From positions 2,232,001 through 2,296,000 of the forward strand of contig NC_079237.1 of NCBI RefSeq assembly GCF_028502605.1: a DNA stretch of 64,000 nt. The letters run 5' to 3'. Below, piece after piece: positions 12,446-21,872 of this stretch (its first letter is position 1; each line of letters begins with the position of its first letter). Under the pieces are notes generated by a model. That model searched no databases. It was not told the DNA's origin and worked only from the letters and a program-made list of their open reading frames with translations. The DNA comes from Trichoderma breve (lineage: Eukaryota; Ascomycota; Sordariomycetes; Hypocreales; Hypocreaceae). Position numbers and translations under genes: made by a program.

Positions 12446-13838
12446 ATGGTGCAGTATGTGTTTACGCCTTGGCGAGACCGCCAGGAGCTGCTCCTTGTGC
12501 GGGAGCAGTTCTATGGCTCTGAGGCGTTGATGCAGGCCGTTGGTGGCATCCAGGGCGGCGCAGCTTACAGCCACCATCAGCAACGGAATCAGGACCAGAG
12601 GCGAGGAGGAGTCGAGGGTGGCAGAGACGCAGACGCCGAGGACCAGCAGCGTCGAGAGGAGGGGCAGGGCTTGAATCAGGGGGATGCACGGCGCACTACC
12701 GCTGCGGCTGCGGCTAAGAATCACCAGACATCACGAGAGCAGGGAAACGGAGAGAAGCACAAGGCCGTGGGGCGAGTCTCCATGTGGATGCAGCGCGGCA
12801 ACTGTCCGCACATGGTGGAGTCGACGGCACTGCTCATGGCTGCAGTCCTGAGTGACGAGGCCGCGGCCACGGGGAATGCAGGAGCATCGACGTATGCTGT
12901 GAGGGCTGCATATGCAGCTGCGTTTAGTCGGTAAGTTTTTTTCTGGGGCTCTCTCCTCTCCTCTCCCTCTCTCTCCCTCTTTCTATTACATTGTGGCTTG
13001 GTTGGGGGTGTGGTCTGGACTCTTGAAGGAGATGGTTGGATGAGAAGAGAAAGTGATATGAAAAAAGAGAGTGAGAGAGAAAAGATGGGGGCTATCTCTT
13101 GCATGAGATATGCGGCCAAGGACGTCATGGACCTTTGACGTTTGGGAGGCTACGTCCAAGGCAGCGATGAGATGGTGTCATGGCTATCATCTGCCACTCT
13201 CATTCTTTTGTGTGAACGAGGACGCTAACTGATATGCTGTCAGCTTCGTCACAGGCTTGTTGGATGGGCATCAAGACAAGCTGCGTAAACAGAGCATGTA
13301 CTCAATCGCCAAGAACATTGGCTTGCCGGCTACCTTTGTTGAGCTTAGGCATCAGGCCACGCATGAGCAGCTGCCATCCCTTGCTAAGCTGCGATCCGCC
13401 GCAAGAAAGGCTCTGGTCTGGATTTGGGACTACTACTGGAAGCACCTGGGGGAGGCAGAAAAGGCCAAAGATCCATGCAGGGAGCTGGTCTTGTCCTATC
13501 TGCGGGAGGACGACGAGGCAGCAAGACTGAGAATCATGGGGCAGCTACGTCAGTGGGATCTTGTCTACTTGCAAACGACAATTGCCGAGCTGCAGAAGAC
13601 GTTGCCTGGGAACCAAGTGTTTCTCAAGTGCTTGAAACTGTCCAAAGATATGGCGGCTATGGCCACCGAAGAGGCAAACCATCCGGAACCGGAGGGGAGT
13701 GGGATGCCGGAGGAACAGGAACAGGGACAGGAACAAGAGCAAGATCTGGACCTGGATCCGGACCGAAGCCCGGAGCCGAACACGGGATGGTCCCGTTATA
13801 GTGGTGCTTGGAAACCGAAACCCATTGGCATAGCGTGA
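12446..13838 (+). CDS. Las1, HEPN endoribonuclease of pre-rRNA ITS2 processing
   Basis: Two exons, 12446-12930 and 13244-13838, give 359 residues. The intron is 313 bases, with donor GTAAGT, branch GCTAAC and acceptor CAG. Las1 with the Grc3 kinase cleaves ITS2 in pre-60S particles in the nucleus (family knowledge). The N-terminus [10 protein letters not shown] and the later [13 protein letters not shown] block are Las1 hallmarks. The HEPN catalytic motif RHxxxH reads R197-H198-QAT-H202. A low-complexity Gln/Arg/Asp/Ala-rich insertion at about residues 32-106 splits the HEPN domain. The C-terminus has a Glu/Gln-rich stretch ([10 protein letters not shown]) and ends with a [21 protein letters not shown] tail. 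The yeast protein is longer; the fungal C-terminal region is variable. Confidence 0.92.
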
Positions 13839-14334
13839 AAGGCTATGATTCTGTGATTTCTATGGCGCAAAGGTGTTTTGTGAGACAAGATTTGGACAGT
13901 AAAGATACCCCATTTTTTATTTTGAACAAAGGACATACTGCGATGCAAAAGAAAAAAGATTCCAAATTTCAGATGATGCCATCAGCCTCTCGTCACCCTC
14001 CGACGGGTTCGCGGAGTCGAGTGTGTAAAGCAGCCAATCACGTGGCTGTTAATAATGATGATAATTGCCCCTCAATATTTATGGCTTACGATAACTCCGT
14101 TGACATCAGGCTATCGACTCTCAAATTGCTCTTTTTGAACCATTTAACAGTCTTCCCAAAGACAAGCCTCGTGGATCTATGAATAGATTGATACTGCCTC
14201 GCAGACAGCTCCTCACTCAGAGATTTGGTTGTTCCGTAAGTGAGATGATCGTGCCATGGCTTGGTATAAGCTGTCTGGAGCTGCCCCTCATTGCTGATTA
14301 ACCCGAGTCGCAGTTTATAAACAACTCACGCAAG
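13839..14334. other. Intergenic between LAS1 and GLO2
   Basis: Holds the LAS1 3' end and the GLO2 promoter. A 124-codon open frame crosses it but overlaps the end of LAS1 in another frame and has no coding character. Nothing else seen. Confidence 0.6.
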
Positions 14335-15686
14335 ATGCATATTCAGTCGATTCCCATGTGTAAGTGCTGCTGGCAAAGAACTCCACGAGAATTAGAAAAG
14401 GGGGGGGGGGGGGGGGGGGAGGGAAGAAGTAGAGCGAGAGATTGAGCGGCGTTGAGCTAATGGCCTGAGTAGGGGTTGGCAGCTCCAACAACTATGCATA
14501 TCTTGTGATTGACGACAAATCCAAAGATGCCGTCATTATTGATCCGGCAAACCCTCCAGAGTAGGTCGAATTATTTACGTTTTATGAATTGGAGACCAAG
14601 AATAAAGGCATGTGGGTTGACTGCGTGCTAGGGTTGCTCCTATCCTCAAGGATGCCATTTCATCTGGCAGGATTAACTTGACGGCCATTGTCAACACCCA
14701 CCAGTATGCATTTTTCCTACAGCCGTCATGGATTTGAATGGATATCTGATGCATATAAATAATGACAGCCACTGGGACCATGCTGGAGGCAACAAGCAAC
14801 TGGTACATACACCTTGACCTAATATTGTTCTCTCCCTTTAGGGATCCAACTGACCTTTTATTAATAGCTGTCCGATCTGGGCAACGAGAAGCTCGCCATC
14901 ATCGGTGGCAAAGACTGCGAAGGCGTCACCAGGACACCACAGCACGAGGAAACGTTCAAGATTGGAGACATTTCCGTTAAGCCTGTGCACACCCCTTGCC
15001 ACACGCAGGACAGCATCTGCTATTACATGGAGGATTCAACCGGCAAGGCCGTCTTCACCGGCGACACACTCTTCATCAGTGGTATGATTGGCCCGAAACC
15101 ATTCATGTTTCCGTTTTGAAATGAACGAGGGACATGTGACCTACTGACCACTGCATAGGATGTGGCAAGTTTTTCGAGGGCAACGGGGCAGAGATGCACG
15201 AAGCCTTGAACAACCGCCTCGGAGCGCTGCCAGATGATACGGTTGTCTATGTGAGTTGTGGAACTACAGACTGAGCATGGTGAACGAGCTCAGACTAACG
15301 AACTTTGTTCATTCTAGCCTGGACACGAATACACAAAGTCAAACGTCAGATTCACCATTTCCGTCTCTCAGACAGAGCCCATCAAGAGCCTCCAGGCTTT
15401 TGCCGAGAACAACGAGGTGACTACTGGCAAATTCACGATTGGCGATGAGAAGGTATGTGGCTACACACAGAGAGGCGAAGCTGAAGAAGCTGCTAACCAT
15501 GCAATAATAGAAGCATAATGTCTTTATGAGAGTCCAGGTAAGTCTACCCTCACTAGCAGTCTGTACTGGATCAGGGCTTGAGCTAACAACGGTGTGTAGG
15601 ACCCTGAGATTCAAAAGGCGACAGGCGAGACGGATCCCGTGTCTGTCATGAGCAAGCTGAGGGAGATGAAGAACAACTTCAAGTGA
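14335..15686 (+). CDS. Glyoxalase II (hydroxyacylglutathione hydrolase)
   Basis: Nine exons rebuilt by hand: 14335-14359, 14473-14560, 14632-14703, 14769-14802, 14868-15081, 15159-15250, 15318-15452, 15511-15537 and 15600-15686. They encode 257 residues. The enzyme hydrolyses S-D-lactoylglutathione to D-lactate and glutathione, the second step of methylglyoxal detoxification. The metallo-beta-lactamase zinc motif THHHWDH is at residues 60-66, formed across an exon junction. HTPCHT, FTGDTLF and PGHEY supply the remaining metal ligands. The C-terminal helical substrate domain is present and ends in KLREMKNNF. The start MHIQSIPMW fits the family N-terminus, and exon 1 is only 25 bases. No targeting presequence is visible, so it is likely cytosolic. 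Length matches the family. Confidence 0.95.
14400..14419 (+). repeat. G homopolymer of 20 in GLO2 intron 1
   Basis: Twenty consecutive G residues lie inside intron 1 of GLO2 (14360-14472), about 40 bases after the donor, followed by a purine-rich stretch. The length is likely unstable between strains and error-prone in sequencing. On the RNA it could form a G-quadruplex; that is inference. Confidence 0.9.
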
Positions 15687-16691
15687 GAGGAAGCGATTGT
15701 GTGAAAAATGCCAATCGGGCACGGCGACTAACGTTGCCACCAGGCCTTTGGAAGCCAAAATTTGATGTCTGATGGTGGTGTCTAAGACGATTTATCTACG
15801 AATTCAGGATGGTGGCAGCACACATATGTACATGTATATGCACGCTCATAAGACATTTTTCACACATGCAACGATTTCTATCTTGGTCTGTCTCCATGGC
15901 TTACTTGACACCAGCGCAAAAGGCGCAGATGCCGCTCGTTAACCACTGGAAATCGCGTCGTAGAAGAGTGACTCGACTGGGTTTTACTCTTGCTTCACTG
16001 TCCACACTTGCGCGCTGTTGAGCATTCTGAGGCGGCAAGCTCTAGCTATTTTAGAAGCGATTGGTTTGGTTTGGTGCAAGAAGAGGGGGGATGAGGTGAT
16101 GAGTCTGGATGATTTCACTGTGGATGGGCTTCACGCATGAGACATCGAACAAACCTGGCACTGGAGCGTTTTGTCCACGAGGGGATTCTTGGGTTCGAGA
16201 CCGTTTGAATCGCTGCCGGATTTGTAGGTACTCGGCGCAATCTCATAATCAATGAGAACCTCGTATTGGATCCTGTAGACGCCCAGATATCGCAGATGCG
16301 ACATGGCTCTCTATTCAAAGCCGACATTGCGATGCGAGAAAAATGAAGATATTCTCCGAGTGAAGAAACTAGATTTTTTTTTCTCACAGGTTTTAAATAT
16401 GGCAGCTAAAAATAAAGTGGTCCCACAGTGTATATACAGTCACAGTGAGTACGAAACGCACTGTCCATATTTTCCCCTTCAGCCTCGCGCCTCGCATCAC
16501 CAGATTCCGCGCCAGTGACATCAACGTGCATTCACAGAGCCCAATAAGACAAAAGAATACCCAACACAACACCGAAAAGTCTCAGATTGTCACTACTTCC
16601 TCTCCGCCTCGCCATCAGCAGCCTTACCATCATACTATCACCAGCAAACAAGCATATATTATATATAGAGAGCAGCACTGTTAACATTCAC
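15687..16691. other. Intergenic between GLO2 and EF-hand gene
   Basis: GLO2 3' region and promoter of the next gene. An AT-rich TATA-like run CATATATTATATATAG lies at 16653-16668, shortly before the predicted start. No gene seen on either strand. Confidence 0.55.
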
Positions 16692-17411
16692 ATGGTTCGT
16701 CCCCCCCTTAACGATTCACGAACGAACAAAAAAGCTAAAACATTGTGCTTGAAAAGCCTCCGAAGCGCAAAACCGGCGGCCCCTCCACCGCATCGAAACC
16801 GCGACAGTCGAAACTCGCAAAGGAGCACAATGTCACCGCGCAGGAGGAGGGCGAGATTAAGGAAGCCTTTAGCTTGTTCGCGGAGCCCATGGACGGCGAG
16901 AAGAACGGCGTGCTGCCCATCAACGACCTGAAATCAACACTCATGTATGGTCTCTCCCAAAACGAATTGAAAACATGATATAACAAGGGGTGTGTAAAAA
17001 ACTAACTAAAGCTAACTTAACTCTTTCAACAGCGCCCTCGGCATCCCCCCCTCGTCCCCCGCCGAGCTCCAGGAATTCATCGCAATCCTCGACCCCGAAT
17101 CCGACGGCTACGCCACCTACGAACCCTTCTTCGCCATCTGCGCGCTCAAGTTCCACGCGCGCGATAGTAGCGGTAGTTCGGACGCCCACCGCGCGGAGCT
17201 CGCCGAGGCTTTTCAGCTCTTCACAAACGGCGCCGACGGGCCCATCACACTGGCCCACCTGCGCCGCGTCGCTGCCGTGCTCAAGGAGGACGTGGACGAG
17301 GAGCTGCTCAAGGATATGATTCTCGAGGCGAACGGCGGCGTGGGCGTTGCGAGGGGCGTGGGGATGGATGAGTTTGATAGTGTTATGCGGAGTGCTGGGG
17401 TTTGGCGGTGA
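16692..17411 (+). CDS. Degenerate EF-hand (calmodulin/centrin-like) protein
   Basis: Proposed exons are 16692-16694 (the ATG alone), 16757-16944 and 17033-17411, giving 189 residues starting MPPKRKTGGPSTASKPRQSK. The ATG-only exon is required because an in-frame stop (TAA 16736-16738) lies upstream of exon 2. The intron has donor GTTCGT, branch-like GCTAAAAC and acceptor AAAAG. A basic N-terminal tail precedes four EF-hand-like helical pairs. IKEAFSLF opens the first, and LDPESDGYATYEPF is the best loop, but Pro replaces the expected loop-12 Glu. The other loops are clearly degenerate. The architecture fits the calmodulin/centrin/light-chain superfamily; calcium binding is doubtful. The specific partner is unknown. 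Confidence 0.78.
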
Positions 17412-18197
17412 CGACCCATGGCTGGACTGGGCTGGACTGGGACCTCTGCTCCATGGAGCTTGCCTATATCTGTATATTGGATGAGTTGATGCGTAATGTT
17501 GTGTGATGTGGTATAAGGGGTGGGAGATTTGCATTCTGCCTTGGTGTTGGAAGCGAGCTTTTGGATTTGTTTGGTATTTATTTCGCGTGGCGCTGGGAGT
17601 TGCAAGTTGTTTTGATGCTTGTGCTGCGGCTATGGCTTTGAGTTCTATAGACGAGTACTCTACTTACATATGAGCAATGATGGAAGAGGACATATGCGTG
17701 GTTGTGAACCGCAAGGAATGCATGGATGCCACGATGCAATGTTGGTGATTGTGTAGTAGGTAGTCAACACATGTACATATGTACTTATATATATATAGAA
17801 TCTTAGCAAAGCTATGCTCGACCACCCATAACCCTGATGGTACGGAAATTCTAAATGGCTGCATTACAACGCTTTCTGAACTATGATTTAGCAACGTGTG
17901 CCAAATTGTAGATAACTGGAAAATGCTCGACACGAGGAAAAGCGGACACGACTTTATCCTTGTATACCAGAAAAAACCTATGATGAAAAAAAATATAAAA
18001 CGCCGTACCTCATCACCATACCCAAGATGTCGAGTGTACAATAAATGAAGTTGGGATCCCAGTGTCTCGCCGTAGCATTTCAAGACCTTTGCACGGGAGA
18101 TGAAAAAAAAAAAGGGACCCAGGAAAAAGAAACACTATGCTATCGCTCTCTCGCTCATTGAAAAAGAGGAGATATGATATCGAAAAGAGTAGAACGA
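17412..18197. other. Convergent intergenic, EF-hand and eIF4E genes
   Basis: Two 3' ends meet here. The stretch is AT-rich with short A runs around 17970-18000 and 18101-18113. No gene seen. Confidence 0.55.
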
Positions 18198-19141
18198 CTA
18201 CTGCGGAGGCTCAACAGTTACTGCAGGCGCCTCAAGTGGCACCGCGGGAGCAGCAGGCGCAGACGCAGATGCCTTGGCGGCAGCAACAGCGGCGTTGCGC
18301 TTCTGAGAGTCGAGAACGGCCTGGAGCTCGGGCGGGGCCTTGAAGCCGGCGTGGTCCGAGTGCTTCTTGTAGAAGTAGTTGTCTGGCTTGGGCTGTAGCT
18401 CCGGGGGAAGATCCTCGAGGATGCAGGCTATCAGGGCGTCGACGGAGTTTTGCTTGGACGAGTCGCGGTGCCAGACGGTGATGAGGTGGGAGTTGAAGCG
18501 TACGGAGAGGCCAACGCCGCAGATCTGGTCGGCTATTTTGGAAGAAAGGAATGTGTCAGTCAGTTGCCAAAAAGAGGAATACACAGAGTAAGAGAAAACA
18601 TACCATCGTCAATGACGCTCTGCAGCTTCTCGCCAATGGCCAGCAGCTGGATGCGAGTCCAAAAGTCCGGGCCGATGGCCTTTGGCACGCGGAACGTCCA
18701 GCTGCCGCCGTTGATGTTGCGGCGGTCCTCCCAGATGGGCTTGAAGCCGGACTTGAAGAGGTAGATGGACTCGCGCATCTTGATGTTCTCGACAGGGGTG
18801 TTGTTGTTGTAGCGCCAAAAGTCCTGGACCGACTCGATCTGCGTGCCAATCTTTTCGAGCTGGGCCGTGTACTCGGTCTGGCCAGCGGCTTCGGGCTTTT
18901 GTTCCTTGGGTCTTTTTTTACCTGATTAGCACTTTCAAGATATAGGACAATAGGGATTTATCAGAACGAACCGGTCAAAGTAGACGTCCCAGTAGTGCTG
19001 GGTGGGCAGTGGTCGCATCGACTTGAACAGGTTGCGCTTCGCATCGTCGCGCTGCTCGGCGGGAGAGCTGACGTCGCCGGCGCTGGAGCTCTGCGAGAGA
19101 CCCGAGAGGCCGCGCGTGAAGAGCTGCGGTCTTGTGGCCAT
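18198..19141 (-). CDS. eIF4E-family mRNA cap-binding protein, non-canonical
   Basis: Minus strand, three exons: 19141-18972, 18911-18604 and 18532-18198, 270 residues. eIF4E proteins bind the 5' cap; divergent members often repress translation or act on mRNA subsets. HYWDVYFDR corresponds to the first cap-binding segment. SVQDFWRYNNN is the conserved helix, and PIWEDRRNINGGSW carries the Trp-Glu pair that stacks on and hydrogen-bonds the cap. By hand alignment the second stacking Trp (human Trp56) seems replaced by Tyr, which suggests a class II/III-type eIF4E. The C-terminus has an Ala/Pro-rich extension. Intron 1 uses donor GTTCGT and an unusual acceptor AAAAG; a CAG site 10 bases upstream would break the frame. 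A CT-rich promoter precedes the ATG. Confidence 0.9.
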
Positions 19142-20470
19142 GGTTGGGTTGCGGTGTGATGCGGTAGAAGGAGGAGGAGGAAGAAGAAAGAGAGGAGAAG
19201 AAGAGGAGATGAGAGGAAAAGAGAAGCAGATGAGGGGCAGAGAAGAAGAAGAGATGACGATGCCGGGACAGTCAGTGCTCTAGATATAGACAGAACAATA
19301 GACAACGAGAGTTATCCGTCAGTAGGAAGTCAGCACAGGCAGAGCCTCAATTGGTTTGCTGTGCCGAGACTTGTTTTGCTGGCTCGCGAGTCAACTGGAC
19401 TGGCCTGAGGTGAATGTAAGTTGCGGCGTGTCACTCGTGATAATGCGCTGTGGTGCACTGATTGGCATTGATTGGCGGGGTTCCAGCTTCGGGCGGCTTC
19501 AGAGGCTGGCCAGTGGCTTCCCGGCGAGGGGTCTAGCGCTGTCTTAGTGGCTCCAGGGCTCTGTTAGTGGCTGTGCGTCTCCCCACAGGCGGCTGTCGAA
19601 ACGCCTAGCCAGCCAAAGATTTGCCGTTCCAGGCCTCTCTCCTGTTTGAGGTTTTGGATGGAGGCTCTTCATCATCATGGATTATCGGAAACACGGGCAG
19701 CTGCTTCACCTGACGCAGCCGGGGATGAATCAAGTAAGCAGTACTAATTAACAATATGGGATTGACAGCGGCTTTTCGGATTCTTTGCACTCTCTTTGTT
19801 TCTTTGTTATTTTTTAACCGACGTCGTCTGTGTTTCGCACGCACTGCGCCTTTGTTTCATGTAAACCACCCGCTCGTCTGTGTTTGTTTTGTTCCGTTTC
19901 AGTCTCCCCAGTCTCACGGTGCCGGTGCCTGTTTCACCTCCTTGCAGCTCATTCCGGTAGCTTCTCTACCCGTGCTCCTCCTACAGGCGAGCCGTCGGAT
20001 TCCTAGATATCCATGACTAAATGAGGTTCAAACTTCATCTTGTAATGAAGCCATGCTTTCCCTTCTCATGGCAAGGGCAGGTGAACATGCCAGCTTCATG
20101 TCAAGCGCCTTATTCCATCATATAACATTCAGCACCGGTTCAAGTACACATGCACTGGATTGTTCATTTCACTGTTCAATTGGAGAATAACATGGAAACT
20201 TATAAAAAACTACGTTAGTAATTATGGACGTATTGAGGCTGTTGAACCGTCAAGAGACAACCTCTTGGAGTCTGTTTGCCATAATGAACAATCTCAACAC
20301 GAACCAGCTCGTCCAGCCTAGACATGTGAATCAATACAAGAAATTCAACGCCTTTGTCATTGATACACATATAGATATATAATACCATAAATGACCGTGT
20401 AATACTCGTAATCCATCAAACTCCAAGATATCGTATTCTCATGCTACGCAACAAGCAAACCGAAGCTATA
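19142..20470. other. Divergent intergenic, eIF4E and repeat-protein genes
   Basis: Contains a purine tract on the + strand at about 19163-19259 (mostly GGA/GAA triplets). Read on the minus strand this is the CT-rich promoter and leader of the eIF4E gene. The rest shows no gene or notable structure. Confidence 0.55.
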
Positions 20471-21451
20471 ATGGCTTCAACACCACTCACCCCCATGGAT
20501 CCCAACCATCTCAACCCTCACTTTCACGCCCTCGACATCATCCTCGGCTACCTCAACCGCGGCAACTCCGCCCTCGAGATCCAACATCTCTCCTCCGCCG
20601 CAGAAGCCTGGTGCCAGCAACATCACCCTCTCCCACTCAACTACACCCCAGTCAATCTCGACGAGGTCCTCTGGACTCATCCTTTCCTATTCGATCTCAG
20701 TATCCGGTCCTTTGCCCGCCTCAATTCCTTCAACGGTTGCAGATGTAGAAGCAACTTCACCCAAAACACCAGGTTGAGCAAGATCAATACTCCCCCGGCC
20801 TCCCTATCACACATCAGACCCCTAGTCACCGCCCAGCAATTCTTCTCCGCCATGATCGATGCTTATACGCTGCACGTAGGAGGAAACGGTAGGTGTTTCC
20901 ACGACCGCATCGTCGCCCAGGACCTCAAGGCCTCGCCAATCATCTACTACATCCCCGAAGTGATTCATCGCATCGCAGCGCTGAATGTTTGTGAGCTGCT
21001 CACCAGTGAGTTTTCGACTTTAAGTCCAAAGACTAGCTTGGGCTTCTCGTACCATCTTGCGAAGGCGGTGGATATTGTCATGATGGATGCTCCTCCGGTC
21101 AGCGAATATGACGCTCTTGCAGAGCCGATGGACATTGATGACTTCAACCAAGAGGCACTTGCGCTGCAAAATCCCTTTGCTAATGTCAATACTCGTGCAA
21201 ATACACGTCGAGAAAAGCGGAAATTTGCTTCCAAGGGCAACAAGAGTTCTCGACCTGATCACTCTCGACCTAATCACTCTCGACCTAATCATTCTCGAGC
21301 TCATCATTCTCGACCTAATCACAATCAATCCAATCAGTTTCGATCTAATCAGCCTCGACCCAATCATTCTCGATCTAATCACACTCAATCTAGTCACTCT
21401 CACAGTAAGCAATCTTCAGGTGTCAAGAAGAAGAGGAAGAAGAATCATTGA
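20471..21451 (+). CDS. Unrecognised protein with C-terminal NHSRP repeats
   Basis: Single exon, 326 residues. I prefer ATG 20471 (A at -3, G at +4) over the in-frame ATG 20441, which has a weak context and would add ten residues. The N-terminal 200 residues look folded and mostly helical (HALDIILGYLNRG, ITVAQQF-like segments, DAYTLHVGGNGRCFHDR), but I recognise no family. An acidic DALAEPMDIDDFNQEA segment follows. The tail, from about residue 260, is a basic pentapeptide array (S-R-P-N-H and variants) ending in KKKRKKNH, which would serve as a nuclear or nucleic-acid-binding signal. Probably lineage-specific; function unknown. Confidence 0.72.
   Translation: MASTPLTPMDPNHLNPHFHALDIILGYLNRGNSALEIQHLSSAAEAWCQQHHPLPLNYTPVNLDEVLWTHPFLFDLSIRSFARLNSFNGCRCRSNFTQNTRLSKINTPPASLSHIRPLVTAQQFFSAMIDAYTLHVGGNGRCFHDRIVAQDLKASPIIYYIPEVIHRIAALNVCELLTSEFSTLSPKTSLGFSYHLAKAVDIVMMDAPPVSEYDALAEPMDIDDFNQEALALQNPFANVNTRANTRREKRKFASKGNKSSRPDHSRPNHSRPNHSRAHHSRPNHNQSNQFRSNQPRPNHSRSNHTQSSHSHSKQSSGVKKKRKKNH
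21248..21408 (+). repeat. 15-base tandem repeat coding the NHSRP array
   Basis: About ten imperfect copies of a 15-base unit (TCTCGACCTAATCAC and variants) lie in frame in the preceding gene. Early copies are nearly identical and later ones drift, the usual gradient of recent expansion. Confidence 0.88.
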
Positions 21452-21872
21452 TGGCAAGTTATTTGGATGTACATATTGATATATATAATCCTAAAGTCGG
21501 TATCTCAGTCATAGAAACAATGAAACATGACCCTTTCCTTCGTTTGCTGTGTGTAATTCGATTGATTTGATTCACGCAAAGAGCAAGCAAAGGACAAAAA
21601 GAAAAGAGAAGGAGAAGAAAAGAGGGATACAGGGGACAAAGTTTAGAAACAAAACATGATTCCTCTTCCGTCAAGCCATTCAGTTGTAAAGAAAGCCCCT
21701 CTTCCCCTGTAAACACGATCGCTCATACGCCTACAACCTTGTATGCCATATAGGGGAACTTAACGTATTATTCCCTTTGGCGTAACAAAAAGACATAAAA
21801 CAAACTTGGCCGAAACAGTGCTAAAATCTTATCACTCAGCATCGCCGTCGTCACATCATCATTAATCGTTCG
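21452..21872. other. Convergent intergenic before kinesin gene
   Basis: Short region between two 3' ends, AT-rich with A/G runs near 21590-21620. Nothing else seen. Confidence 0.5.

Noticed and set aside
16186..16216. GGGTTCGAGACC, resembling a tRNA T-arm
   Set aside because: The flanking bases do not form the five-pair stem, and no matching D-arm, anticodon arm or acceptor stem is present.
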